DNA of 16,724 nt from an uncultured Sphingosinicella sp. (GCA_946886275.1 CAMPIH010000034.1:1-16724); one strand, 5' to 3'; positions 7,892 to 16,252 are shown, counted from the first letter of the stretch. Numbers and translations: made by a program. Notes: generated by a model from the sequence alone, not told the origin.

Positions 7892-8025
7892 GACGCGCTT
7901 TCATCCTCTTCTTTTCGAGCAGGGGCACCAGCGTCGCTGCGACCGAAAGCCCACCAGCCGGTGGCGATTCCGATCAGCAGGGCCACGATCAAAGTCGGCA
8001 GATTATACTGGATTAGAGCCATCAT
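7888..8025 (-). CDS. 45-residue membrane microprotein, unknown function
   Basis: Reads MMALIQYNLPTLIVALLIG, then IATGWWAFGRSDAG, and ends in the charged tail ARKEEDESAS. One transmembrane helix (about 9-28) has its end marked by GWWAFGR, and the rest is a short acidic cytoplasmic tail. It starts 13 nt after the preceding stop and its TGA overlaps the ATG of the next gene by four bases, which strongly supports it as translated. A second ATG at 8022 is equally possible. The helix-end pattern resembles the 35-residue neighbour (LIGIATGWWAFGR against LVGLGIGRMLFGR), suggesting duplication or a shared docking role. No known family is recognised. Confidence 0.65.
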   Translation of the reverse strand: MMALIQYNLPTLIVALLIGIATGWWAFGRSDAGAPARKEEDESAS

Positions 8026-8038
8026 GACCGCTCACCGC

Positions 8039-8146
8039 TCACAGGAATCCTTCCTTCTTCGCTCGCCCGAACAGCATTCGGCCGATGCCGAGTCCGACCA
8101 GCCAGGCGGCGGCGACGAGTAGCAGGGTTTCGATGAGCAAAGGCAT
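8039..8146 (-). CDS. 35-residue membrane microprotein, unknown function
   Basis: Starts MPLLIETLLLVAAAWLVG and ends LGIGRMLFGRAKKEGFL. It has one transmembrane helix (3-22) and a basic C-terminal end, so the predicted topology is C-terminus in the cytoplasm. The start lies two bases after the TGA of the BON-like gene, and GGAGG (8161-8157) sits 10 nt before it inside that gene. Tight spacing on both sides and a membrane-protein codon pattern support a real gene. It shares G-x-x-x-G plus FGR at the helix end with the following 45-residue protein. It is too short for normal gene callers and may be missing from annotations. Confidence 0.6.
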   Translation of the reverse strand: MPLLIETLLLVAAAWLVGLGIGRMLFGRAKKEGFL

Positions 8147-8148
8147 GA

Positions 8149-8469
8149 TCAATTCGCCTCCGGCGGATTGGTCCATTCGATTCCGGCCACTCCCGGAATC
8201 CCCTCTATCCGGTCGTTGATGCCCGGAAACAGGCCCTGTCCCTCGCGCTGGAAATCATTGGCAGGACCGGACAGAACGGCGATCCGGCGCAAGGGCCGCC
8301 GCTTCATCCTCGCCTCGACCCCGGGGACCTCCGTTTCGCGAAGCTTCGCTGCCGCCTGGGCTTCCAGCGATCCGATAAAGGCTTCGCCGCGGCCGAGCGG
8401 GCCGTGGCTGATCCAGCCGGCGGCCAGAGCGGCGACGAACCCGATCAGCACTTTCCATCTTCGCGTCAT
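8149..8469 (-). CDS. membrane-anchored small protein, BON-like domain
   Basis: 106 residues from the ATG at 8469 (MTRRWKVLIGFVAALAAGW). A basic start and one helix (6-20) are followed by a compact soluble domain. That domain contains FIGSLEAQAAAKLRETEVPGV, RRIAVLSGPANDFQ and GINDRIEGIPGVAGIEW. The alternation of one helix, a short beta strand ending in LSGPA, a second helix and a strand is reminiscent of BON domains and of the N-terminal part of some OmpA-like proteins; this is a fold-level impression, not a firm match. The soluble part is probably periplasmic. The start follows the purD stop by 35 nt, and its own stop is two bases before the next start, so it belongs to the purD unit. Confidence 0.65.
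   Translation of the reverse strand: MTRRWKVLIGFVAALAAGWISHGPLGRGEAFIGSLEAQAAAKLRETEVPGVEARMKRRPLRRIAVLSGPANDFQREGQGLFPGINDRIEGIPGVAGIEWTNPPEAN
8157..8161 (-). promoter_or_regulatory. Shine-Dalgarno GGAGG of the 35-residue gene
   Basis: Minus-strand GGAGG lies within the last codons of the BON-like gene, 10 nt before the ATG at 8146. It is a main argument that the microprotein is translated. Confidence 0.55.
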
Positions 8470-8504
8470 GCGTTTTCCAGCCCTACAGGATCGGCCCTTT
8501 TCCG

Positions 8505-9782
8505 TCAGCCCGCCAGCCGCTTTATTTCGCGCCAGCCGATGTCGCGCCGGCAAAAGCCGGTCCGGAAGCCGATCGAGTCCACCGCCTGGTAGGCGATGGC
8601 CTTCGCTTCGGGAACGGTCGACGCGCGCCCCGTGACGTTGAGGACCCGGCCGCCGCTTGCGACGAGCTTGCCGTCTTCCACCGCGGTTCCGGCGTGGAAG
8701 ATCTTCGCTCCGGACTCCGCCGCCTTGTCCAGTCCGGTGATCGCTCCACCGGTCTGCGGTTCGGATGGATAGCCCTTCGCCGCCATGACCACGGTAAGGG
8801 CCTTCTCCTTCGAGAAGACCGGCGCCGGCGCCTGGCCGAGCGTTCCGCGGGCGGTTGCGAGCATCAGCTCGAGAAGATCGCTCTCCAGCCGCATCATCAG
8901 CACCTGGCATTCGGGATCGCCGAAGCGGACATTATATTCGACGAGCTTCGGACCCTCGTCGGTAAGCATCAGCCCGGCGTAGAGGATTCCGGAATAAGGC
9001 GTGCCGGACTCTGCCAGCGCACGGACCGTCGGAAGCACGATCTCGTCCATCGCTCGCTCCTCGAGAGCGCGAGTGAAGATCGAGGCCGGGCTGTACGCGC
9101 CCATCCCCCCGGTATTGGGCCCGGTCTCGCCTTCGCCCACTCTCTTGTGATCCTGGGCGGAGCCGAACGGCACCACCGTCTGACCGTCGACGAGGGCGAA
9201 AAAGCTCACCTCCTCGCCGTGCATGAATTCTTCGATGACGACCGCTTCGCCGGCCCCGCCGAAGCCGCCGTCGAACATCGTCGCCAGAGCCGCCTCGGCC
9301 TCCGCTGCCGTCGCCGCGATGATCACGCCCTTGCCCGCGGCGAGGCCGTCGGCCTTGATGACGACGGGGAGCGGAAAATCCTCAAGCGCCGCCTCGGCCG
9401 CGAGACGGTCGCTGGCGCGGGCGTAGCGCGCGGTCGGGATTCGCGCCTTGGCACAGAGGTCCTTGGTGAAGCCCTTCGATCCTTCGAGCTGCGCCGGCAG
9501 CCGGTTCGGCCCGAAGACGAGGATGCCCATCGCCCGCAGATTGTCGGCCAGTCCGTCGACGAGCGGCGCTTCCGGACCGATCACGACGAGCCCGATCGAG
9601 TGGCGCCTGCAAAAATCGATCACCGCCCGGTGATCGCCGGCCTCGATCTCGACCAGCTCCGCCTCCTCGGCGATGCCCGGATTGCCCGGTGCCGCATAGA
9701 GCCGGCCGATCATCGGCGATTGCGCGAGCTTCCACGCCAGCGCATGCTCGCGTCCGCCCGAACCGATGAGCAACACATTCAT
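8505..9782 (-). CDS. purD: phosphoribosylamine-glycine ligase (GAR synthetase)
   Basis: 425 residues, the usual length. It catalyses 5-phosphoribosylamine + glycine + ATP to glycinamide ribonucleotide, step two of de novo purine synthesis in the cytoplasm. Visible signatures: N-terminal [30 protein letters not shown] (69-80), ATP-grasp [11 protein letters not shown] (143-153), [17 protein letters not shown] (184-200), [12 protein letters not shown] (221-232), and [11 protein letters not shown] (281-291, metal and ATP binding). The frame is open upstream to 9941, but the start at 9782 gives the family N-terminus exactly. This ATG overlaps the ATG of divergent xseA, so the purD promoter must lie inside the xseA coding region. 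Four small membrane-protein genes follow on the same strand. Confidence 0.97.
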   Translation of the reverse strand: MNVLLIGSGGREHALAWKLAQSPMIGRLYAAPGNPGIAEEAELVEIEAGDHRAVIDFCRRHSIGLVVIGPEAPLVDGLADNLRAMGILVFGPNRLPAQLEGSKGFTKDLCAKARIPTARYARASDRLAAEAALEDFPLPVVIKADGLAAGKGVIIAATAAEAEAALATMFDGGFGGAGEAVVIEEFMHGEEVSFFALVDGQTVVPFGSAQDHKRVGEGETGPNTGGMGAYSPASIFTRALEERAMDEIVLPTVRALAESGTPYSGILYAGLMLTDEGPKLVEYNVRFGDPECQVLMMRLESDLLELMLATARGTLGQAPAPVFSKEKALTVVMAAKGYPSEPQTGGAITGLDKAAESGAKIFHAGTAVEDGKLVASGGRVLNVTGRASTVPEAKAIAYQAVDSIGFRTGFCRRDIGWREIKRLAG

Positions 9783-11145
9783 GGACGATAATCCTCCGGC
9801 CGACCCGGGGCTGTTAGCAACCGAAATGCCGGGCGACAACGCACCGGCCCTGTCCGTGTCGGAGCTTTCGACCGCGCTGAAGCGGACGGTCGAGAATGCG
9901 TTCGACCATGTCCGGGTCCGAGGCGAGATTTCCGGCTTCAAGCGGGTCGGCTCCGGCCATTGCTATTTCACCCTGAAGGACGAATCGGCCTGCATCGACG
10001 CGGTGATCTGGCGGGGCAATGCCTCGGCGCTCAGGTTCCAGCCCGAGGACGGGATCGAAGTCGTCGCGACCGGGAAGCTCACCACCTATCCCGCGCGGTC
10101 GCGCTACCAGATCGTCGTCGAACGGCTCGAGCTCGCCGGGCAGGGCGCCCTGATGGCCCTGCTCGACAAGAGGAAGCGAGCGCTCGCCGCTGAAGGCCTG
10201 TTCGACCAGGCGCGCAAGCGACGCCTGCCGTTCGCGCCGCGATCGATCGGGGTCGTGACCTCGCCGACCGGAGCCGTCATCCGCGACATCCTCCACCGCC
10301 TCGAGGACCGCTTTCCCTGTCACGTGCGGCTTTGGCCGGTCCCGGTCCAGGGCGAGGGAGCGGCGGCTCAGATCGCTGCGGCTATCCGCGGCTTCAACGC
10401 GCTTGCCGACCCGCCCGACCTGCTCATCGTCGCCCGCGGCGGCGGTTCGATCGAGGATCTGTGGGCCTTCAACGAAGAGGAGGTGGTGAGGGCGGTCGCC
10501 GCCTCGGCGATTCCGGTCATCTCCGCCGTCGGCCACGAGACCGACACAAGCCTGTGCGATTTCGCCGCCGACGTTCGGGCGCCGACGCCGACCGCGGCCG
10601 CCGAGATCGCGGTCCCGGTTCGAAGCGAGCTGCTCGGGCAGGTCCGGGAACTCGGCCGGCGCTCGGAACGCTGTGCCCGCCGAACGCTTGAAAGGGCCGG
10701 GGAGCAGCTCCACACCTGCCTCCGCCACTGGCCGGAGCGGGAGGCGCTGCTGGCGCCTCAGCAGCAGAATCTCGACGAGCTGGCCGAAAGGCTCCCGCGC
10801 GCGTTGCGGGGCCGGCTCGACCGGGCCCGGGGCGAGCTCGGCCACGCCGGCGGAGCGCTTCGCCCGGGGCTTCTCGTCGCGATCGAGCAGCGTGCCCGCG
10901 AACGGCTGAAGGCGCTCTGGCGCGTTGCCGAAGCGGCTCACCCGAACCGGCCGCTCGAACGCGGCTATGCGCGGGTCGAGGATCGCGACGGCCGGGTTCT
11001 GGTTTCGGCTGAGGCGGCGCGCGAGGCGCAACGCCTCAGCCTGGTCTTCGCCGACGGCCGGCTCGACGTCGCGGCCGGCGACTCTCCGCCGCGGTCGCGA
11101 GGCGGCCCGGCGCGGGGAAAGGCTGACCAGCCCAAGCTGTTGTGA
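9781..11145 (+). CDS. xseA: exodeoxyribonuclease VII large subunit
   Basis: 454 residues from the ATG at 9781. With XseB it degrades single-stranded DNA from both ends into oligonucleotides and acts in repair and recombination. An N-terminal OB-fold (about 24-120; [37 protein letters not shown]) precedes the catalytic domain with [15 protein letters not shown] (about 157), [16 protein letters not shown] (about 218) and [27 protein letters not shown] (about 248). A long helical region follows, then a C-terminal segment with LERGYARV. Possible starts are 9766, 9781 and 9826. 9781 is preferred because the GLLA...[13 protein letters not shown] lead-in is typical, as I recall, of sphingomonad XseA. 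xseB is not in the window. Its start overlaps divergent purD; a DUF2093 gene follows 12 nt after its stop. Confidence 0.96.
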   Translation: MDDNPPADPGLLATEMPGDNAPALSVSELSTALKRTVENAFDHVRVRGEISGFKRVGSGHCYFTLKDESACIDAVIWRGNASALRFQPEDGIEVVATGKLTTYPARSRYQIVVERLELAGQGALMALLDKRKRALAAEGLFDQARKRRLPFAPRSIGVVTSPTGAVIRDILHRLEDRFPCHVRLWPVPVQGEGAAAQIAAAIRGFNALADPPDLLIVARGGGSIEDLWAFNEEEVVRAVAASAIPVISAVGHETDTSLCDFAADVRAPTPTAAAEIAVPVRSELLGQVRELGRRSERCARRTLERAGEQLHTCLRHWPEREALLAPQQQNLDELAERLPRALRGRLDRARGELGHAGGALRPGLLVAIEQRARERLKALWRVAEAAHPNRPLERGYARVEDRDGRVLVSAEAAREAQRLSLVFADGRLDVAAGDSPPRSRGGPARGKADQPKLL

Positions 11146-11157
11146 TAAGGACGGCCC

Positions 11158-11358
11158 ATGTTGATGAGCAGCAAGGGCCGGATGGCCAGGATCCACTATC
11201 TGCCCGGAACGATCAGGGTCCTGACCCCTGGCGACTATGTGCTTTGCGCCGTGACGGGTCAGCCGATACCGCTGACCGAGCTTCGCTACTGGAGCGTCGA
11301 GCGGCAGGAGGCCTATGCCTCGGCCGCCGCTTCGCTCGAGGCTGAGGCGAAGGCCTAG
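11158..11358 (+). CDS. DUF2093 domain protein
   Basis: 66 residues. The core, ARIHYLPGTIRVLTPGDYVL, then CAVTGQPIPLTELRYWSVER and QEAYAS, is the recognisable DUF2093 pattern, a small soluble family of alphaproteobacteria with no known activity. The single cysteine lies in CAVTG, so a metal-binding role would need partners and is not supported. AAGGA at 11147-11151 lies six bases before the ATG. The gene follows xseA by only 12 nt and is probably co-transcribed with it, an arrangement I recall from other sphingomonads. A second ATG two codons in (11164) is possible. Confidence 0.85.
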   Translation: MLMSSKGRMARIHYLPGTIRVLTPGDYVLCAVTGQPIPLTELRYWSVERQEAYASAAASLEAEAKA

Positions 11359-11391
11359 CTTTCTCTGCCGGAGCGAGTCCGCCGAGTGCGG

Positions 11392-11928
11392 CTATCTCTG
11401 CCGGACGACGTGAACGCCGGCGCGTTCGTCGATGCTCGCGATATAGGAACCGAGAGGGCCTCGGCGAACCCGGATCGGCTCCCCCCGCCTGGGCCTTTGG
11501 CGGCGGCCGTCGGTCTGGACCCAGACGCTTCCGTCCGCGAGAACGAATGCCATTCGGCCGTCGGCTCCGGTGTAGAAGGAAGCGATGGTCGACGTGATCT
11601 CGCGGATCGCGGCGCTGTCCTCCCCCTCGTCATCATCATCTCCGAAGATACCAAGGTCGGGAAGCCGAAGGCCGAACAGGGATCGGCGAGCCCGGCGCAC
11701 CTGTTCCCGATCGACGACCGCGATCTCGCGCGCCGCCGCGGCCGCCTCGAGCGCCGTGACGGCGCGGTCGAAACAGGCCAGCCGCTCCGCCGATTCCGCG
11801 ATCGAGCGGCAGGCCGTGATGCGCTCGATCACCTCCGGTCGCTCGGGCGTGACGTCCTGAATGTCCTGGGCAAGGGCTGGCGTGGCGGCGGCGGCCGCCA
11901 GAGCGGCGATGGCAAGTCTCGATCTCAT
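11392..11928 (-). CDS. secreted protein with a C..I...RLACFD two-cysteine motif
   Basis: 178 residues from the ATG at 11928, with GGAG eight bases upstream (11940-11937). The signal peptide MRSRLAIAALAAAAATPALA is cleaved probably before QD. The mature part starts with a helical segment containing ITACRSIAESAERLACFDRA, whose two cysteines are 13 residues apart and may form a disulfide. This C..I....RL.C(F/Y)D pattern is found in many short secreted proteobacterial proteins and in the type VI-associated TagO/VasI family, but no other type VI gene is here. An acidic GDDDDEGED patch and a small beta-rich C-terminal domain (ITSTIASFYTG, FVLADGSVWVQTDG, IRVRRGPLGSYIASI) follow. Periplasmic; function unknown. 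Confidence 0.75.
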   Translation of the reverse strand: MRSRLAIAALAAAAATPALAQDIQDVTPERPEVIERITACRSIAESAERLACFDRAVTALEAAAAAREIAVVDREQVRRARRSLFGLRLPDLGIFGDDDDEGEDSAAIREITSTIASFYTGADGRMAFVLADGSVWVQTDGRRQRPRRGEPIRVRRGPLGSYIASIDERAGVHVVRQR

Positions 11929-11998
11929 GCCACTTTCTCCCCCACTGCTCGGGGCTTGTCGAGCCCCCGCCTGATCCATCGGCCCACCGCGGCAAACT

Positions 11999-12043
11999 GT
12001 GACATTGGCGCAACAGATGCCGGAATTGTCACGGGATTGTGAC
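11999..12043. promoter_or_regulatory. cluster of GTGAC/GTCAC half-sites in the divergent spacer
   Basis: GTGAC at 11999-12003, GTCAC at 12028-12032 and GTGAC at 12039-12043. The last two form a perfect inverted repeat with a 6-bp spacer. They lie in the 228-bp spacer between the secreted-protein gene and the TonB receptor gene, so a regulator binding site is possible. No clear -35/-10 pair was found in this spacer. Confidence 0.3.
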
Positions 12044-12156
12044 GCAGGAGAATTGTGTTGGCACCCAAGCTCGCATAACCGACGCTCAAGGATGAAGCAC
12101 TTCGTCCGGCTTTCAACCATGCGCCGCGCCGTTGCGGCTTAAGGGGGTTCAAACCA

Positions 12157-15100
12157 ATGATGCAACGTTCCAAGCTCACTCAGGGTCGCCTGCTGGCATC
12201 GACTATCTTTGCTGGCTCCGCTCTGATCGCTTCGCCCGCTTTCGCGCAGGTCGAGCCGCAGACTACCGAGACGGTCGCCGAAACGGCCGTTCCGGGCGAA
12301 GATGAAGCCATCATCATCACCGGCACCCTCATTCAGAACCCGAACCTGGTCGCGACCGCTCCGGTCAACTCGGTCGGCGAAGAGGAAATCGAGCTTCAGC
12401 AGGCCAACGTCGCCGAAGAGCTGCTGCGCGAGCTTCCGGGCGCCGTTCCCTCGATCGGCTCCGCCGTCAACAACGGCAACGGCGGTAGCTCCTACGTCAA
12501 TCTTCGCGGCCTCGGCTCCAACCGCAACATCGTCCTCCTCGACGGCGTCCGCGTCGTCCCGGCCGACCTTGCTGGCCGAGTCGATCTCAACAACATCCCG
12601 CTGGCTCTGATCCAGCGAGTCGACGTCCTCACCGGTGGTGCGAGCACTACCTACGGCGCCGACGCGGTGTCGGGCGTTGTCAACTTCATCACCCGCCGCG
12701 ATTTCGCCGGTCTCGACGTCAACCTGTCGAACCAGATCACCGAGCAGGGCGATGGCCACACCTTCCGCGCCGACGTCACCATGGGCGCGAACTTCGACGA
12801 CGGCCGCGGCAACGCGGTGCTGAGCGTCGGCTACCAGGAGTCGGACCCTGTCTATCAGGGCGCCCGCGACTTCGGCCTGTTCACGATCAGCTCGACCACC
12901 GGCACCGCCGGCGGTTCCGGAACGACGACTCCGTCGCGCGTCTTCACTGGCGTCGGCTTCCGCCAGGTCACCGCGGACGGCACGGCATTCCGCCCGACGG
13001 CCGCGTTCGATGCCTTCAACTTCAACCCGTTCAACGTCTACCAGGTGCCCTTCGAGCGCTTCAACATCTACGGCACCGCCAATTACGAAGTCAGCGACGC
13101 GCTCGAATTCTACACCCGCGGCCTGTTCTCGAAGAACACGGTCGACACGATCATCGCTCCTTCGGGCGCGTTCGGCATCGGCGTCGACATTCCCATCAAC
13201 AATCCGTTCCTGACGGCGGCTCAGCGCGCGACCCTGTGCGCTGGCTTCGAGATCTCCGCGGCGGATTGCGCCACGGCGGCCAACCCGGCTCTCCGTCCGG
13301 GCGACCCGGGCTATATCCAGGTGGAGTCGGCCCTCGCACGCCGCGCCGTGGAAGTCGGTCCGCGCATCAGCAGCTACACGAGCCAGGTGTTTGATTACCG
13401 GCTCGGCGCCCGCGGTGGGATCACCGAATCCGTCAACTGGGATCTCTTCGGCTCATATGGCGAGTCGGACCAGCTTCAGAGCATCGGCGGCTACACGCTC
13501 AATTCGCGCGTGCGCCAGTCGCTGCTTGCCGGCGGCACGGCCGCCAATCCGGTCTGCTTCGACGAGGCGAATGGCTGCGTTCCGGTCAACTGGTTCGGCG
13601 CGACCGGCAACGCCTCTTTCACGCCTGAAGCGATCGATTTCCTCAGCGACACCAGCACCGTCGCCACCAAGGTTTCGCTGGCGCAGGCCCGCGGCACCAT
13701 CAACGGTGACCTCGGCTGGACCGTTCCGTTCGCGAGCGAGCCGGTCGCGTTCGCCGTCGGCGGCGAGTTCCGCGAATATACCGCTTCGCAGGTGTCCGAC
13801 ACGCTCGCCCAGGGCGGCGATCTCGGCGGCGCCGGCGGCGCGGCCCCGAACATCGACGGCGGCTTCAACGTCTATGAGGCCTTCGGCGAAATCATCCTGC
13901 CGCTCGTTCAGGACCGGCCGTTCTTCAACGACCTGACGGTCGAGGCGGGCATCCGTTACTCGAGCTACAACATCGATGCGCCGGGCAATCCGGGCTTCAA
14001 CACCACCACCTGGAAGGTCGGCGGTAGCTGGGAGCCGTTCGACGGCCTCAGGTTCCGCGGTAACTACGCCCATGCGGTTCGTGCGCCCAATATCGGCGAG
14101 CTATTCTCGCCGGTGAACACGGTGCTCACCAACCTCACGGACGATCCCTGCGCGTCGATCAACGATGAAGGCGAGCGTTTCCGTGCCCCGCCGACCGGAG
14201 AGCTCCGCGCGATCTGCCTGGCTCAGGGTGCGACTCCAGACAATGTCGACGAGATTCCGCTGCCGATCGCCGGCCAGGCGCAGGTCACCGGCGGTGGTAA
14301 CCTCAACCTTCGCCCGGAGACCTCGAACAGCTGGACGGTGGGGGCGGTGTTCAACCCGGACTTCGTCCCGGGTCTGTCGATGTCGATCGATTATTATCAC
14401 ATCAAGATTTCGGGAGCGATCACCTCGCCGACCCCGGACGACGTGCTCGACATCTGCTTCGGTGAGAACCCGCTGAGCCCGCCTGCCGGTGCTTCGACGA
14501 CCGAAGGCTGCACGGGAATCCGGCGTAATCCGTTCACCGGCGGCCTCAGCGGCGATCCGGCGGACACTCCGGGTCTGCCGAGCACCCTGTCCAACTTGGG
14601 CACCCTGGAAACCAGCGGCATCGACTTCATCGCGAACTATTCGCGTGATCTCGGCTTCGCCGGCCTCGACCTCGGTCTCGTCCTCAACTGGACCGATGAA
14701 TCGAAGTTCCGGGCGGTTCCGACCGGCGTGAACCGTGACTGCGTCGGCTTCTACAGCGCCAATTGCGGCCAGCCGAACCCCGAATGGATGTGGTCGCAGC
14801 GCACGACGCTGAGCTTCGGCGATGTCGACGTGTCGCTGCTGTGGAGGCACATCTCAGGAGTCCGTTACGAAACGGGTCTGACGCCGCTCTTCGAGGGCAC
14901 TCTCGGCCCCGACACCGGCCCCGTGGCTGGCCAGCAGGTCAACTTCAACCGCATCTCGGCTCGCGATTATTTCGACCTGACGACCCGGTTCGCCGTGGAT
15001 GAGCATCTGACCATCACGCTGGCGGTCCAGAACCTGCTCGACAAGGAGCCGCCGCTGGTTGGTGGCGAGGCCGCTTCGACGACGTTCAACAGCGGCAACA

Positions 15101-15165
15101 CCTTCCCGTCGACCTACGACGCGCTGGGTCGCCGGTACGTCGCTTCGGCTCGCATCCGCTTCTAA
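12157..15165 (+). CDS. TonB-dependent outer membrane receptor
   Basis: 1002 residues. The signal peptide ends ASPAFA (30) before QVEPQ. A TonB-box-like EAIIITGT lies at 50-57. The plug domain (about 60-200) has NVAEELLRELPGAVPS, YVNLRGLGSNRNIVLLDGVR, and LTGGASTTYGADAVSGVVNF. The long beta-barrel follows and ends in YVASARIRF with the terminal Phe needed for BAM-assisted insertion. Near the end come NLRPETSNSWTVG and the final VQNLLDKEPP motif, typical of these receptors. It would import a scarce ligand using TonB/ExbBD energy; no signalling STN domain is seen. GGGGG at 12143-12147 is nine bases upstream. Its arginine codons favour CGC/CGT over CGG compared with neighbours, suggesting high expression. 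Ligand unknown; many sphingomonad receptors of this type take glycans or oligopeptides. Confidence 0.95.
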   Translation: MMQRSKLTQGRLLASTIFAGSALIASPAFAQVEPQTTETVAETAVPGEDEAIIITGTLIQNPNLVATAPVNSVGEEEIELQQANVAEELLRELPGAVPSIGSAVNNGNGGSSYVNLRGLGSNRNIVLLDGVRVVPADLAGRVDLNNIPLALIQRVDVLTGGASTTYGADAVSGVVNFITRRDFAGLDVNLSNQITEQGDGHTFRADVTMGANFDDGRGNAVLSVGYQESDPVYQGARDFGLFTISSTTGTAGGSGTTTPSRVFTGVGFRQVTADGTAFRPTAAFDAFNFNPFNVYQVPFERFNIYGTANYEVSDALEFYTRGLFSKNTVDTIIAPSGAFGIGVDIPINNPFLTAAQRATLCAGFEISAADCATAANPALRPGDPGYIQVESALARRAVEVGPRISSYTSQVFDYRLGARGGITESVNWDLFGSYGESDQLQSIGGYTLNSRVRQSLLAGGTAANPVCFDEANGCVPVNWFGATGNASFTPEAIDFLSDTSTVATKVSLAQARGTINGDLGWTVPFASEPVAFAVGGEFREYTASQVSDTLAQGGDLGGAGGAAPNIDGGFNVYEAFGEIILPLVQDRPFFNDLTVEAGIRYSSYNIDAPGNPGFNTTTWKVGGSWEPFDGLRFRGNYAHAVRAPNIGELFSPVNTVLTNLTDDPCASINDEGERFRAPPTGELRAICLAQGATPDNVDEIPLPIAGQAQVTGGGNLNLRPETSNSWTVGAVFNPDFVPGLSMSIDYYHIKISGAITSPTPDDVLDICFGENPLSPPAGASTTEGCTGIRRNPFTGGLSGDPADTPGLPSTLSNLGTLETSGIDFIANYSRDLGFAGLDLGLVLNWTDESKFRAVPTGVNRDCVGFYSANCGQPNPEWMWSQRTTLSFGDVDVSLLWRHISGVRYETGLTPLFEGTLGPDTGPVAGQQVNFNRISARDYFDLTTRFAVDEHLTITLAVQNLLDKEPPLVGGEAASTTFNSGNTFPSTYDALGRRYVASARIRF

Positions 15166-15189
15166 GCGGAAACGAACCGAGACAGTTCA

Positions 15190-15221
15190 GGGGCGGGCCT
15201 TCGGGTCCGCCCCTTTTCTTT
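15190..15221 (+). terminator. rho-independent terminator after the TonB receptor gene
   Basis: GGGGCGGGCC (15190-15199) pairs with GGTCCGCCCC (15204-15213), including one G-T wobble, across a TTCG tetraloop closed by C-G. TTTTCTTT follows. It lies 24 nt after the receptor stop and separates that gene from the dioxygenase. Confidence 0.92.
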
Positions 15222-15289
15222 GTCCGCCACGCCTTGCGGGCGTGCGCGCTCAACTGGCTGACCTCTGCATTTGCTGGCATAGGAATCGC

Positions 15290-16252
15290 ATGCAGCGCCG
15301 ACATCCCCTGCTCGCCCAGGCCTTCGCCTTGTCGGAGGCGGGGCGGAACGCCGAGGCGGTTCTTCTCGTCAACCAGGTTGCCGCTCTGGGCGATCCCGAA
15401 GCCGTCTTCACTTTGGCGGAGATGAAATGGCGCGGGGGAATGGTGCCCCAGGACCCGGTCCAAGGGCGCGACCTCTATCGACGCGCGGGCGAGCTCGGCC
15501 ACGCCCGGGCGGCTGCCACCTATACCAACCTGCTTGCCAACGGGGTGGCCGGCGATCGTGATTGGCCACTGGCGCTCCGGCGGCTGGCCAAGGAAGCGCG
15601 GACCGATCCCCGCCGTCGCGAGGCCTTGAAGCTGCTCGAGCGCATGAAGATCGATGAGAAGGGCGACCCGTTATCGCCAGCGGAGCGCGAGCCGCTCAGC
15701 GATTCACCGGTCGTCGTCCTGCTCCCACGGCTCTTCTCGGGCGCCGAATGCGATTATCTCGTCAAGCTGGCGGAGCCCGGCTACATGCCCTCCACCGTCT
15801 ATGACGCCCAGCGGCGGCTGGTCCGGGACCCGATCCGCACGTCCGATGCCTCCACCATCCACTGGCAGATCGAGGACCCGGCCGTTCACGCGCTCAATCG
15901 TCGCCTGGCCGCAGCGACAGGAACCACGGCGGAGCAGGGCGAGGCGCTTCAGATCCTGCGCTACCGTCCCGGACAGCAATATCGAAGCCATTTCGACTTC
16001 GTGCAAAGGTCCGACAATCAGCGGTCCCAGACCGCCCTGGTCTATCTGAATCACGATTATGAGGGCGGCGAGACCTGCTTCGTGAAGGCGGACCTCAAGG
16101 TGAAGGGGAGGAAGGGCGACGCGCTCCAGTTCGTCAACGCCCTTCCTGACGGCAATATCGACCCGATGTCGCAACATGCCGGCCTTCCGGTCGAGCGTGG
16201 CACCAAGCTTCTCGCCAGCCGCTGGATCCGTGACCACAGATGGACGCCCTGA
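15290..16252 (+). CDS. Sel1-repeat / 2OG-Fe(II) dioxygenase (prolyl 4-hydroxylase type)
   Basis: 320 residues from the ATG at 15290, with AGGA five bases before it. The N-terminal part (about 1-110) is helical with one or two Sel1/TPR-like repeats (GDPEAVFTLAEMKWRGG; GRDLYRRAGELGHARAA). The C-terminal part (about 138-318) is a double-stranded beta-helix dioxygenase: RTSDAS (183-188), metal ligands H234 and D236 (SHFDF), the YLNHDYEGGET segment, distal H296 (SQHAGLPV) and K306 (GTKLLASRW) for 2-oxoglutarate. All Fe and cosubstrate residues are present, so it should be active. The substrate is unknown; relatives hydroxylate proline or aspartate-like side chains. The frame is open upstream to 15059 but that overlaps the receptor gene and its terminator. 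It is cytosolic, with no signal peptide. Confidence 0.9.
   Translation: MQRRHPLLAQAFALSEAGRNAEAVLLVNQVAALGDPEAVFTLAEMKWRGGMVPQDPVQGRDLYRRAGELGHARAAATYTNLLANGVAGDRDWPLALRRLAKEARTDPRRREALKLLERMKIDEKGDPLSPAEREPLSDSPVVVLLPRLFSGAECDYLVKLAEPGYMPSTVYDAQRRLVRDPIRTSDASTIHWQIEDPAVHALNRRLAAATGTTAEQGEALQILRYRPGQQYRSHFDFVQRSDNQRSQTALVYLNHDYEGGETCFVKADLKVKGRKGDALQFVNALPDGNIDPMSQHAGLPVERGTKLLASRWIRDHRWTP

Noticed and set aside
7151..8122. Plus-strand frame crossing the end of the CNNM gene and the membrane mini-operon
   Set aside because: It contradicts five better supported genes and its translation shows no domain.
9814..11196. Minus-strand frame opposite xseA
   Set aside because: Shadow of xseA; no motif and no plausible start signal.
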